DNA from: Eulemur rufifrons
Taxonomy: Eukaryota; Chordata; Mammalia; Primates; Lemuridae
Assembly (NCBI RefSeq): GCF_041146395.1
Contig: NC_091009.1
Coordinates: forward strand, 1,918,501-1,982,500
Direction: 5' to 3'
Length of the DNA stretch: 64,000 nt
The notes beneath the pieces are model-generated. The model saw only the letters and a list, made by a program, of their open reading frames with translations. It was not told the DNA's origin and did not search any database. How positions within the stretch are numbered: position 1 is the first letter of the stretch; every line of letters begins with the position of its first letter. Below, in pieces: positions 10,217 to 23,814 of this stretch. A program made the translations under genes and the position numbers.

Positions 10217-13200
10217 GGTCTGGAGGCTTGCTAAACTCCAGTTTGGAAGAATTGCTATAGTCATATATAGGGATGCTTACATTTACTGATAGAAAGCAAC
10301 TATTGGTGTGTGATTTGTAGGCTTGCCTTACTCTAGTTTGGATGAAGAAGCTGAATCATATATAGGAATATTAGCTTTGAGTTAGAGGAAGCATCTATGG
10401 GGGGTGCTTTTTTGGCTTGTTAAACTCTGGTTTGGAAGAAGTTCGAGAGTCTTATATAGGAACGATATCATTCATTCAGAGAAAGCAATTATAGGGAGTT
10501 GGTTTGTAGGCTTGCTAAGCTCTAGTTTGGAGGAAGGCGAGAGTCATATATAGGAACGCTTACATTCACATAAAGCGTCTACGGGGGGACGGTTTCTAGG
10601 CTTCCTAAACTCTAGCTTGGAAAAAGAGGACAGTTATGTATAGGAACTCTCGGCGGGGGATTTGTAGCATTGCTAAAATCTTAGATTGGAAAAGTTGCGA
10701 GAGTCATACATAGGAATGTTAACATTCACTCAATGAAAGCAACTATAAGGGGTGCTTTCCAGGCTGGCTACACTCTAATTTGGAAAAAGTGCGACAGTCA
10801 TATATAGGAAGGCTTATATTCACTCAGACAAAGCAATTATGTGTAGGTGTATAGTAGGCATGCTAACTCTAGTTTGGAAAATTTCGAGAGCCATGTATAG
10901 GAAAGCTTACAGTAACTTAGAGAAAGCAATGAACGGGGGTGGAGTGTAGGCTTGCTAAACTCTAGTTTGGAGGAAGTGCCATAGTCCTATATAGGAACGC
11001 TTAAATTCGTTCAGAGAAAACAGCTGTCGGGGATTGGTTTGTAGACATAACTCAAGTTTGGAAGAAGTGCGAGAGACATATATAGGAATGTTTACATTGA
11101 CTCAAAGAAAGCAACTATGGGGGAGTGTTATTTTGGCATGCCAGATGCTAGTTAGGAAGAAGTACAAGACTCATATATAGGAACGCTTACATTCACACAC
11201 CGAGAGCAACTCCGGAGTAGTGTCAGGTAGACATGTTAAAGTCTAGCTTGGGAGAAGTTCCAGAGTCCTATATAGGAAAGGTAACAGCCACTTTGAAAAA
11301 GCAAGTCTTGGCGGGTGGTTTGTAGGCCTGCAAAACCCTGTTTTGGTTGAAGTGTGAGAGTCATATATGAGAACGCTTCCATTCCCTCAGAGAAAGCAAC
11401 GATGGGGTTGTTTGTAGGCTTACTAAACTGCAGTTTGGAAGAAGCACGAGAATCACATATAGGAACACATACATTTTGACGCACTGAAAGTAACTATGGG
11501 GTGGTGTTTTATAGGCATGCTAAACTCTAGTTTGGACGAAGTTTGAGAATCACATATAAGAAAGCTTACAGTCACTTAGAGAAAGCAAATCTCTGGGTGT
11601 GGAAAGTAGGCCTGCTAAACTCTATTTTGGTTGAAGTGTGATAGTCATATAGGGGAACGCTTACATTCACTCAGAGAAAACAACGTTTGGGTGGTGGTTT
11701 GTAGGGCATACTAAACTGTAGTTTGGAAGAAGTACGAGAGTCCTATATAGGAACACTTACATTCACGCAGAGAAAGCACTTATGGAGTCAGGTTTTGTAG
11801 GCATGCTAAACTGCAGTTTGGAAGAAGTTGGAGAACCTTATACAGGAATGATTACCATCACCTAGGGAAAGCAACTCTCGGGAGATTGTTTGTACACATG
11901 CTAAACTCTAATTTGGATGAAGTGTGAGAGTCAAACATGGGACCGCTTACATTCCCTCAGAGAAACAACATTGGGCTGGTTTTTGTAGGCATACTAATTA
12001 GTTTGGAAGAAGTACGAGAATGATATTTGGGAACGCTTACATTCACCCAGAGAAAGCAACTACGGGGTGGTGTTTTGTAAGCATGCTATAGTTTGGAAGA
12101 AGTTCTAAACCTGAACAGTCACTTAGAGAAAGCAACTCTTGGTGGGTGATTTTTAGGTCTGCTAAATTGTATTTTGAAAGAAGTACCAGAGTCATATATA
12201 CTAATGCTTACATTCATGCAAAGAAAAAACTATGGGGTGATGTTTTGTGGGCATGTTAACCTGTAGTTTGGAAGAAGTTGGAGAGTCTTATTTAGGAAAG
12301 CTTACAGTCACCTAGAGAAAGCAACTCTCGGGAGATCCTTTCTTGGCCTGCTAAACTCTACTTTGGATCAATTGTGAGAGTCAAACATGGGAATGCGTTC
12401 ATTCATTCAGAGAACGCAACGTTTGGGTGGTGGTTTGTAGGCATTCTAAACTGTATTTGGGAGGAAGTACGAGAGTCATATATCTGAACGCTTACATTCA
12501 GGCATAGACAGCAACTCTGCGGTCGTATTTTGTTGGCATGCTAAACTGTGGTTTGGAAGAAGTTCGAGAGTCTTATATAGGAAAGATTACAGCGACACAG
12601 AGAAAACAGCTCTCGGAAGTTTATTGGTAGGCCTGCTAAACTCTAATTTGGATGAAATGTGAGAATGCTTGCATTCATTCACTCAGAGAAAGAAACATTA
12701 TCGTGATGGTTTGAAGGCATAATAACTGTAGTTGGGAAGAAGTAGGAGAGTCATATATATGAACGGTTACATTCACGCAGAGAAAGCAACTGTGGGGTGG
12801 CGCAGGTATGCATGTTAATCTGTAGTTTGGAGGAAGTGCGAGAGTCATATCTGGGGAAAATTACAGTCACTTAGAGAAAGGAACCATTTTGGGCTGGTTT
12901 GTAGATCTGCTAAATTCTATTTTGGAAACAGAGTGTGAGTCATATATGGGAACGCTTATGTTCACTCAGAGAAAGCAACCACGGTGTGGTGTTTTGTTGG
13001 CATGCTGTAGTTTGAAAGAAGTTGGAGATTCTTATATAGGAAAGTTTACAGTCACCTAGAGAAAGCAACTCACGGGGTGTGGTTTGTAGGCCTGCTAAAC
13101 TCTAATTTAGATGAAGTGAGAGAGGCATATATATGAACGCTTATATTGATGCAGAGAAAGTAACTATGGGGTGGTGTTTTGTAGGCATGCTAAAATATAA

Positions 13201-13728
13201 TTTGGAAGAAGTTCGAAAGCAGACAGTCACTTAGAGAAAGCAACTCTCGGCGGTTCATTTTTCGGTCTGCTAAATTGTATTTTGAAAGAAGTACCAGAGT
13301 CATATATACAAACGCTTACATTCATGCAGAGAAAGCAACTGTGGGGTGGTGTTTTCTAGGCATGCTAAACTCTAGTTTGGACGAAGTTTGAGAATCACAT
13401 ATAAGAAAGCTTAGAGTCACTTAGAGAAAGCAAATCTCTGGTGTGGAATGTAGGCGTGCTAAACTCTATTTTGGTTTCAGAGTGAGAGTCATATATGGGA
13501 AGGCTTACATTCACTCAGAGAAAGCTACGATGATGTGGTGGTTTGTAGGCATACTAAACTCTAGTTTGGAAGAAGTAGGAGAATGATATATGGGAACACT
13601 TACATTCATGCAGAGAAAGCAATTATGGGGTGGATTTTTTGTAGCCATGCTAATCTCTATTTTGCAAGAAGTTAAAGAGTAATATATAGGAAAACGTACC
13701 GTCATTTATAGAAAGCAACTTTCGGGGG

Positions 13729-16417
13729 ATGGTTTGTAGGCCTGCAAAACTCTACTTTGGAAGAAGGGGGAGAGTCATATTGGGGACTGCGTACATTCAC
13801 TCAGAGAAATCAACGATGGGGTTGTGGTTTGTAGGCATACTAAACTCTAGTTTGGAAGAAGTACGAGAATCATATATAGGAACGCTTACATTCATGCAGA
13901 GAAAGCAACTATGGAGTGATGTTTGTATGCCTACTAAACTATAGTTTGGGGGATGTTCGAGAGTCATATCTGGGATGCTTACAGTCATTTAGAGAAAGCA
14001 ACTCTTGGGGGGGTTGTTCGTAGGCCTGCTAAACTCTATTTTCAATGAAGTGTTAGAATCATATACAGGAACGCTTACATTCACTCAGAGAAAGCAACGT
14101 TGGGGTGGCCGTTTTTGAGCATACTGAACTCTACTTTGGAAGAGGTACGAGAGACATATATAGGAACGCTTACATTAACACAGAGAAAGCAAATATGGGG
14201 TGCTGTAGTGCAGGCATGCTAAACTATAGATTGGAAGAAGTTCGAAAGCTGACAGTCATTTACAGAAAACAACTCTTGGCGGGTGATTTTTAGGTCTGCT
14301 AAATTGTATTTTGAAAGACGTACCAGAGTCATATAGACAAACGCTTACATTCATGCAGAGAAAGAAACTATGGGGTGATGTGTTGTGGGGATGCTAAACT
14401 GCAGTTTGGAAGGAGTTCGAGAGTGTTATATAGGATAACTTAGAGTCACCTAGAGAAAGCAACACTCGGGACAGCTTTGCAAGCCTGTAAACACTAATTA
14501 GCAGCAATTGTGAGAGTCAAACATGGGAACGCTTACATTCACTCAGAGAACACAACGTTTGGGTGGTGATTTGTAGGCATCATAACTGTAGTTTGGAAGA
14601 AGTAGGAGAGTCATATATATGAACGGTTACATTCACGCAGAGAAAGCAACTGATGGGTGGCGTATGTACGCATGTTAATGTATACTTTGGAGGAAGTTCG
14701 GGAGTCTTATCTGGGGAAAATTGCAGTCACTTAGAGAAAGCAACCATCGGGGGCCGTTTTGTAGATCTGCTAAATTCTATTTTGGAAGAAGAGAGAAAGT
14801 CATATGTGGGAACGCTTATGTTCACTCAGAGAAATCAACGATGGGGCAGTGTTTCGTTGGCATGCTAAACTGTAGTTTGGAAGAAGTTCGTGAGTCTTAT
14901 ATAAGAAAGCTTACAGTCACCTAGAGAAAGTAACTCTCGGCAGATTGTTTCTAAGCATGCTAAACTCTAATTTGCATCAATTGTGAGAGTCAAACATGGG
15001 AACGCTTACATTCACTCAGAGAACGCAACGTTTGGGTGGTGGTTTGTAAGCATTCTAAACTGTATTTTGGAGGAAGTAGGAGACTCATATATACGAATGC
15101 TTACATTCACGCAGAGAAAGCAACTCTGGGGTCGTATTTTGTTGGCATGCTAAACTGTGGTTTGGAAGAAGTTCGAGAGCCTTATATAGGAAAGATTACA
15201 CTGACACAGAGAAAACAACTCTCTGTAGTTTGTTGGTAGGTCTGCTAAACTGTAATTTGGATGAAGTGTGAGAACGCTTGCATTCACTCAGAGAAAGAAC
15301 TTTGTCGTGGTGGATTGTAGGAATAACAACTGTAGTTCGAAGAAGTAGGAGAGTCATATATGAACGGTTACATTCACGCAGAGAAAGCAATTGTGGGGTG
15401 GTGTATGTAATCATCATAATCTGTAGTTTGGAGGAAGTTCGAGAGTCATATCTGGGGAAAATTAGAGTCACTTAGAGAAAGGAACCATCGGGGGCTGGTG
15501 TGTAGGTCTGCTAAATTCTATTTTGGAAAAAGAGTGAGAGTCATATATGGGAACGCTTATGTTCACTCAGAGAAATCAATGATGGGGCGCTGTATTGTTG
15601 GCATGCCAAACTGTAGTTTGGAAGAAGTTCGAGAGTCTTATATAGGAAAGTTTACAGTCACCTAGAGAAAGCAACTCACAGGAGGTGGTTTGTAGGCCGC
15701 TAAACTCTAATTTGGATGAAGTGAAAGAGGCATACATGTATATGCTTCATTCACTCAGAGAAAGGTAAGTTGGAGTGGCGGTTTTTAGGTATACTAAACT
15801 CCAGTTTGGAAGAAGTACGAGAGTCATATATATGAACGCTTATATGGACGCAGAGAAAGCAACTATGGGGTGGTGTTTTGTAGGCATGCTAATATATAAT
15901 TTGGAAGAAGTTCGAAAGCAGACAGTCACTTAGAGAAAGCAACTCTTGGCGGTGGATTTTTAGGTCTGCTAAATTGTATTTTGAAAGAAGTACCAGTGTC
16001 ATATAAAGAACGCTTACATTCATGCAGAGAAAGCATCTGTGGGGTGGTGTATTGTAGGCATGCTAAAATCTAGTTTGGACGAAGTTTGAGAATCACATAT
16101 AAGAAAGCTTAGAGTCACATAGAGAAAGCAAATCTCTGGTTGTGGAATGTAGGCATGCTAAACTCTATTGTGGTTTAAGACTGAGCATCATATATGGAAA
16201 GGGTTACATTCACTCAGAGAAAGCAACGATGGTGTGGTGGTTTGTAGGCATACTAAACTCTAGTTTGGAAGAAGTAGGAGAATGATATATGGGAAGGCTT
16301 ACATTCATGCAGAGAAAGCAATTATGCGGTGGATTTTTTGCACCCATGCTAATCTCTAGTTTGGAAGAAGTTATATAGGAAAGCGTACACTCATTTATAG
16401 AAACCAATTTACGGGGG
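13729..16417 (-). repeat. Satellite higher-order unit, left arm (2,689 bp)
   Basis: A distinctive stretch of monomers starting with GATGGTTTGTAGGCCTGC recurs 2,689 bp later, followed by the same series of monomer variants. The unit boundary is arbitrary. About 29 monomers fit in one unit. Confidence 0.8.
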
Positions 16418-17062
16418 ATGGATGGTAGGCCTGCAAAACTCTACTTTGGAAGAAGGGGGAGAGTCATATTGGGGACCACGTACATTGACTCAGAGAAATC
16501 AAGGATGGGGTTGTGTTTTGTAGGCATACTAAACTCTAGTTTGGAGGAAGTACGAGAATCATATATAGGAACGCTTACATTCATGCAGAGAAAGCAACTA
16601 TGGAGTGATGTTTGTATGCCTACTAAACTATAGTTTGGAGGATGTTCGAGAGTCATATCTGGGAAGCTTACAGTCATTTAGAGAAAGCAACTCTCTGGGG
16701 GTGGTTCGTAGGCCTGCTAAACTCTATTTTCAATGAAGTGTTAGAATCATATACAGGAACGCTTACATTCACTCAGAGAAAGCAACGTTGGGGTGGTGGT
16801 TTGTAGGTATACTATCCTGTAATTTGGAAGAAGCAAAAGAATCACATATAGAACCGCTTACATTCAGGCACTGAAAGCCACTATGGGTTCGTGTTTTTAG
16901 GCATGCTAAACTGTAGTTTGGAAGAAGTTCGAAAGCTGTCACTTAGAGAAAGAAACTCTCTGCGTGTGATTTTTAGGTCTGCTAAATTGTGTTTTGAAAT
17001 AAGTACCAGAATCATAGTTACAAACGGTTACATTCATGCAGAGAAAGAAACTATGGGGTGAT

Positions 17063-17094
17063 GTTTTGTGGGCATGCTAAACTGCCCACAAAAC
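17063..17094. repeat. Perfect 12-bp inverted repeat (hairpin) within a monomer
   Basis: GTTTTGTGGGCA and TGCCCACAAAAC are exact reverse complements separated by the 8-base loop TGCTAAAC. In related monomers (for example near 14.38-14.43 kb) the second half reads CTGCAGTTTGGAAGGAG instead, so the right half-stem looks newly created by copying the left one. Confidence 0.85.
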
Positions 17095-17674
17095 TTCTAA
17101 GAAGTTTGAGAGTCTTATATAGGAAAGCTTACAGTCACCTAGAGAAAGCAACTCTCGGGAGATGGTTTCTAAGCCTGCTAAACTAATTTGCACCGATTGT
17201 TAAAGTCAAACATGGGAAGGTTTACATCCACTCAGAACGCAACGTTTGGGTTGTGGTTTGTGGCCATAATAACTGTAGTTCGAAAAAAGTAGGAAAGTCA
17301 TATATATGAACGGTTACATTCACGCAGAGAAAGCAACTGTTGGGTACCGTATGTACGCGTGCTAATCTATAGTTTGGAGGAAATTCGAGAGTCATATCTA
17401 GGGAAAATTACAGTCACATAGCTAAATCAACCATCGGGGACTGGTTTGTAGGTCTGCTAAATTCTATTTTGGAAAAAGAGATTCATATAAGGGAATGCTT
17501 ATGTTCACTCAGAGAAAGCAACGATCCGGTGGTGTATTGTTGGCATGCTAAACTGTAGTTTGGAAGAAGTTCGAGAGTTTTATATAGGAAAGCTTACATT
17601 CACCTAGAGAAAGCAACTTTCAGGATGTGGTTTATAGGCCTGGTGAACTCTAATTTGGATCAAGTGTGAGAGTC

Positions 17675-17695
17675 ATACATACGAGTTCCAAAATA
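17675..17695. other. Satellite strand-switch junction (J1)
   Basis: Upstream, monomers run in the left-arm orientation (AAGTGTGAGAGTCATACATA). Downstream, GTTCCAAAATACAGTTTAG is in the opposite orientation. There is no intervening unique sequence. Monomers just right of the switch are more divergent than average, as often seen at array edges. The exact base cannot be fixed because the two sides share short similarities. Confidence 0.85.
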
Positions 17696-18231
17696 CAGTT
17701 TAGTATGCCTACAAACCACCAGCCCAACATTGCTTTCTCTGAGTGGATATAGGCTTTCCCTTATATGAATCTCGGACTGCTTTCAAAATGCAATTTACCG
17801 GACCTACAAAACACCGCCTGAGAGTTGCTTTCTCTCACTATAAGCTTTCCTATATATGACTTTGGAACATAGTTTAGCATGCCAACAAAAGGCCACCCCA
17901 TAGTTTGCGTGAATGTAAGCGTTCCTATGCATCACGCTCGTACTTCTTCCAAAGTATAGTACACCTACAAACCACCTCCCCAACTTTGCTTTTTCTGAGT
18001 GAATGTAAGCATTCTTTTATTCTCGTACTTCCTCCAAACTCCAGTTTAGTGTGACTAAAAACCACCACCGCAACCCTGCTTTCTCTGAGTGAATGTTAGC
18101 GTTCCCATTTATGATTCACACTTCATCCAAAATAGAATTTAGCAGAACTACAAACCAGCCCCCAAGGGTTGCTTTCTCTATGAGACTGTAAGCTTTCCTA
18201 TTACTCTTAACTTCTTCGCAACTAGAGATTT

Positions 18232-18689
18232 GCATGCCTACAAAACACCACCCCATAGTTGCCCTCTCTGCGTGAATGTAAGCACTTGTATATATGACTC
18301 TGCTACTTCTTCCAAAATACAGTTTAGTATGCTTACAAACAACCAACCAAACGTTGCGTTCTCTGAGAGAATGTTAGCGTTCCCAAGTATGACTGTTCCA
18401 AATGATGCAAAGTAGAGTTTAGCAGGCTTACAAACTATCTCTCGAAAGTTGCTTCCTCTGGGGGACTGTAAGCTTTCCTATAAAAGACTGTCGAACTTCT
18501 TCGAAACTACATTTCAGCACGCCAACAAAACATCACCACATAGTTTCTTTCTCAGCATAAATATAAGCGATTTTATATATGACTCTGGTACTTCTTTCAA
18601 AATACAATTTAGCAGACCTCTAAATCAACCGCCGAGAGTTGCCTTCTCTAAGTCACTGTCAGCTTTCGAACTTCTTCCAAATTATATTT
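18232..18689 (+). repeat. Five-monomer tandem duplication, unit 1
   Basis: First of two direct copies with a 457-bp offset. Both contain the unusual GACTGTTCCAAATGATGC monomer, the TATCTCTCGAAAGTTGCTTC segment and AACTACATTTCAGCACGCC. Confidence 0.85.
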
Positions 18690-19147
18690 TAGCAGGCCTA
18701 CAAAACACCACCCCATAGTGGCCCTCTCTGGGTGAATGTAAGCGCTCATATATATGACTCTGCTACTTCCAAAATACCGTTTAGTATGCTTACAAACAAC
18801 CACCCAAAAGTTAAGTTCTCTGAGAGAATGTTAGCGTTCCCAAGTATGACTGTTCCAAATGATGCAAAGTAGAGTTTAGCAGGCTTACAAACTATCTCTC
18901 GAAAGTTGCTTCCTCTAGGGGACTGTAAGGTTTCCTATAAAAGACTGTCGAACTTCTTCGAAACTACATTTCAGCACGCCAACAAAACATCACCACATAG
19001 TTTTTCTCAGCATAAATGTAAGAGATTTTATATATGACTCTGGTACTTCTTTCAAAATACAATTTAGCAGACCTCAAAATCAACCGCCAAGAGTTGCATA
19101 CTCTAAGTCACTGTCAGCTTTCGAACTTCTTCCAAATTATATTTTAG
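18690..19147 (+). repeat. Five-monomer tandem duplication, unit 2
   Basis: Second copy, at 457 bp from the first, with few differences (for example a 5-base loss in GCTACTTCCAAAATACC). It rejoins the normal higher-order monomer order immediately after. Confidence 0.85.
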
Positions 19148-21129
19148 CATGCCTACAAAACACCACCCCATAGTTGCTTTCTCTGCGTCCATATAAGCGT
19201 TCATATATATGACTCTCGTACTTCTTCCAAACTGGAGTTTAGTATACCTAAAAACCGGCACCACAATTTACCTTTCTCTGAGTGAATGAAGCGTATCCAT
19301 GTATGCCTCTTTCACTTCATCCAAATTAGAGTGTAGTGGCCCACAAACCACCTCCTGTGAGTTGCATTCTCTAGGTGACTGTAAACTTTCCTATATAAGA
19401 CTCTCGAACTTCTTCCAAACTACAGTTTAGCATGCCAACAATACAGCGCCCCATCGTTGATTTCTCTGAGTGAACATAAGCGTTCCCATATATGACTCTC
19501 ACTCTTCTTCCAAAATAGAATTTAGCAGACCTACACAACACCCGATGGTTCCAATTCTCTACGTGACTCTAATTTTTCCCACATATGACTCTCGAACTTT
19601 CTCCAAACTATAGATTATGATGATTACATAGGCCACCCCACAGTTGCTTTCTCTGCGTGAATGTAACCGTTCATATATGACTCTCCTTCTTTTAAACTAC
19701 AGCATTTATTCCTACAAACCATCACGACAACGTTCTTTCTCTGAGTGAATGCAAGCATTCTCACACTTCATCCAAATTACAGTTTAGCAGACCTACCAAC
19801 AAACTACAGAGAGTTGTTTTTCTCTGTGTCACTGTAATCTTTCTTATGTAAGGCTCTCGAACTTCTTCCAAACCACAGTTTAGCATGCCAACAAAATACG
19901 ACCCCAGAGTTGCTTTCTCTGCGTGAATGTAAGCATTCGTATATATGAGTCTCCTACTTCCTCCAAAATACAGTTTAGAATGCTTACAAACCACCACCCA
20001 AACGTTGCGTTCTCTGAGTGAATGTAAGCGTTCCCATGTTTGACTCTCACAATTGATGCAAATTAGAATTTAGCATGCTTAGAAACAATCTCCCGAGAGT
20101 TGCTTTCTCTAGGTGACTGTAATTTTCCCCAGATATGACTCTCGCACTTCCTCCAAACTACAGATTAGCATGCATACATACGCCACCCAACAGTTGCTTT
20201 CTCTGCGTGAATGTAACCGTTCATATATATGACTCTCCTACTTCTTCTGAACTACAGTTATTATGCCTACAAACCACCACCCAAACGTTGTGTTCTCTGA
20301 GTGAATGTAAGCGTTCCAATGTTTGACTCTCACAATTGCTGCTAGTTAGAGTTTAGCAGGCTTGCAAAGCTCTCCTGAGTGTTGCTTTCTCTAGGTGACT
20401 GTAAGCTATCCAAATAACACTCTCGAACTCCTTCCAAACTGCAGTTTAGCATCCCCACAACACATCACCCCATATTTTCTTTCTATGCATGAATGTAAGC
20501 GTTTGTATATAAGACTCTGACACGTCTTTCAAAATACAATTTAGCAGACTGAAAAAATCACCCGCCAAGAGTTGCTTTCTCTAAGTGACTGTCAGCTTTA
20601 GAACTTCTTCCAATCTATAGTTTAGCATGCCTGCACTACAGCACCCCGTATTTGCTTTCTCTGTGTTAATGTAAGCGTTCGTATTTATGTCTCTCGTACC
20701 TCTTCCAAAGTAGAGTTTCGTATGCTCAAAAACGGCCACCCCAACGTTGCTTTCTCTGAGTGAATGTAAGCGTTCCTGTATATGATTTTAACACTTCATT
20801 GAAAATAGAGTTTAGCAGGCCTACGAACCACCCCCCGAGAGTTACATCCTCCAAACTATAGTTTAGTAGGCATACAAACATCACTCCATAGTTGCTTTCT
20901 CTGCGTGAATGTAACCGTTCATATATATGACTTTCCTACTTCTTCCGAACTACAGTTATTATGGCCACAAACTACAACCCAAACCTTGCGTTCTGAGTGG
21001 ATGTAAACCTTCCCATATTTGACTTTAACAGTTGGTGCAAATTAGCAGGCTTAGAAACCATCTCCCGAGAGTTGCTCTCTCTAGGTGACTGTAAGCTTTG
21101 CTATATAAGATTCTAAACTTCCTCCAAAC

Positions 21130-23814
21130 TATAGTTTAGTAGGCATAAAAACATCACTCCATAGTTGCTTTCTCTGCATGAATGTAAGCGTTCCTATATA
21201 TGATTCTCGTACTTTCTCCAAACTAGAGTTTAGTATGCCTACAAAACACAAGCCCATCCTTGATTTCTCTGAGTCAATGTACGTGGTCCCCAATATGACT
21301 CTCTCACTTCTTCCAAAGTAGAGTTTTGCAGGCCTACCGTCCATCCCCCGAAAGTTGGTTTCTATAAATGACTGTACGCTTTCCTATATAACTTCTTCCA
21401 AACTAGAGATTAGCATGGGTACAAAAACCCACCCCATAATTGCTTTCTCTGCATGAATGTAAGCATTCCCAAATATCATTTTCCTACTTCTTCCAAACTA
21501 GAGTTTAGTATGCCTACAAACCACCACATCATTGTTGCTTTCTCTGAGTGAATGTAACCCTTTCCATATATGACTCTCAATCTTAAACCAAAATAGAATT
21601 TAGCACGCCTACATTCCACAACCAGAAATTTGCTTTCCCTAAGAGACTCTAAGCTTTCTTATATGTGATTCTCAAACTTCGTCCAAACTAGAGTTTAGCA
21701 CGCCTAGAAAACACCACCCCACAGTTGCTTTCTCTGCATGAATGTAAGCGTTTGTATATATGACACTGGTACTTCTTTCAAAATACAATTTAGCAGACCT
21801 AAAAATCTACCGCCAAGAGTTGCTTTCTCTGACTGTCTGCTTTCGAACTTCTTCCAAACTATATTTTAGCATGCCAACAAAACACCACCCCATAGTTGCT
21901 TTCTCTGCGTCCATATAAGCGTTCATATATATGTCTCTCGTACTTCTTCCAAACTGGAGTTTAGTATACCTAAAAACCGGCACCACAATTTACCTTTCTC
22001 TGAGTGAATGAAGCGTATCCATGTATGCCTCTTTCACTTCATCCAAATTAGAGTTTAGCGGCCTACAAACCACTTCCTGTGAGTTGCTTTCTCTAGGTGA
22101 CTGTAAACTTTCCTATATAAGACTCTCGAACTTCTTCCAAACTACAGTTTGGAATGCCAACAATACAGCGCCCCATCATTGATTTCTCTGGGTGAACATA
22201 AGCGTTCCCATATATGACTCTCACTCTTTTTCCAAAATAGAATTTAGCAGACCTACACACCAGCCCCCGATGGTTCCTTTCTCTAAGTGACTCTAATTTT
22301 CCCCAGATATGACTCTCGAACTTCCTCCAAACTACAGATTATGATGATTACATACACCACCCCACAATTGCTTTCTCTGCGTGAATGTAACCGTTCATAT
22401 ATGACTCTCCTACTTCTTCGAACTACAGTTGTTATTCCTACAATCCACCACGACAAAGTTCTTTCTCTGAGTGAATGCAAGCGTTCTCACACTTCATCCA
22501 AATTACAGTTTAGCAGACCTACCAACAAACTACAGAGAGTTGTTTTCTCTGTGTCAGTGTAATCTTTCCTATATAAGGCTCTCGAACTTCTTCCAAACCA
22601 CAGTTTAGCATGCCAACAAAATACGACCCCAGAGTTGCTGTCTCTGCGTGAATGTAAGCATTCGTATATATGAGTCTCCTACTTCCTCCAAAATACAGTT
22701 TAGAATGCTTACAAACCACCACCCAAACGTTGCGTTCTCTGAGTGAATGTAAGCGTTCCCATGTTTGACTCTCACAATTGATGCAAATTAGAGTTTAGCA
22801 TGCTTAGAAACAATCTGCCGAGAGTTACTTTCTCTAGGTGACTGTAAGCTTTCTTATATAAGACTCGCGAACTTCTTCCAAACTACAGTTTAGCATGCCA
22901 ACGAAACACTGCCCCATCGTTGATTTCTCTGAGTGAACATAAGCGTTCCCACATATGACTTTCTCTCTTCTTCCAAAATAGAATTTAGCAGATCTACAAA
23001 ACGGCCCCCGATGGTTGCTTTCTCTAAGTGACTGCAATTTTCCCCAGATAAGACTCCCGAACTTCCTCCAAAGTATACATTAACATGCGTACATACGCCA
23101 CCCATCAGTTGCTTTCTCTGCGTGAATGTAACCGTTCATATATATGACTCTCCTACTTCTTCCAAACTACAGTTATGATGCCTACAAATCACCACCCAAA
23201 CGTTGTGTTCTCTGAGTGAATGTAAGCGTTCCCATGTTTGACTCTCACAATTGCTGCTAATTAGTGTTTACAGGCTTGCAAAGCTGTCCCGAGTGTTGCT
23301 TTCTCTAGGTGACTCTAAGTTATCCTATATAACACTCTCGAACTCCTTCCAAACTGCAGTTTAGCATGCCGACAACACATCACCCCATAGTTTCTTTCTC
23401 TGCATGAATGTAAGCGTTTGTCTATATGACTCTGGTACGTCTTTCAAAATACAATTTAGCAGACCTAAAAATCACCCGCCAAGAGTTGTTTTCTGTAAAT
23501 GACTGTCAGCTTTCGAACTTCTTCCAATCTATAGTTTAGCATGCCTGCACTACAGCACCCGGTATTTGCTTTCTCTGTGTTAATGTAAGCGTTCCTGTAT
23601 ATGTCTCTCGTACCTCTTCCAAAGTAGAGTTCAGTATGCTCAAAAACGGCCACCCCAACGTTGCTTTCTTTGAGTGAATGTAAGCGTTCCTGTATATGAT
23701 TCTAACACTTCATTGAAAATAGAGTTTAGCAGGCCTACGAACCACCCCCCCAAGAGTTGCTTTCTCTAAATGACTGTAAACTTCCCAGATATGACTCTCG
23801 AACATCCCCCAAAC
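21130..23814 (+). repeat. Satellite higher-order unit, right arm copy (2,685 bp)
   Basis: The landmark TATAGTTTAGTAGGCATA lies at 21130, 23815 and (with a one-base change) 26501, giving periods of 2,685 and 2,686 bp. The monomer order between landmarks repeats. Confidence 0.82.

Larger units (their letters stand above)
10217..17684 (-). repeat. Satellite, left arm of the inverted duplication
   Basis: Monomers read GCATGCTAAACTCTAGTTTG on the + strand. Pairing with the right arm is good: positions 12431 and 25326, 13511 and 24247, and 15196 and 22562 are reverse-complement partners with a constant coordinate sum near 37,758. Near the outer edge the sum is near 38,596, which shows an 838-bp length difference between the arms. 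Confidence 0.9.

Noticed and set aside
15196..15471. Satellite open frames of 60-95 codons, found in mirrored pairs in the two arms
   Set aside because: They follow the 92-bp repeat, occur on both strands at the same place, and are conserved only as part of the inverted duplication. No codon bias, signal or domain is visible.
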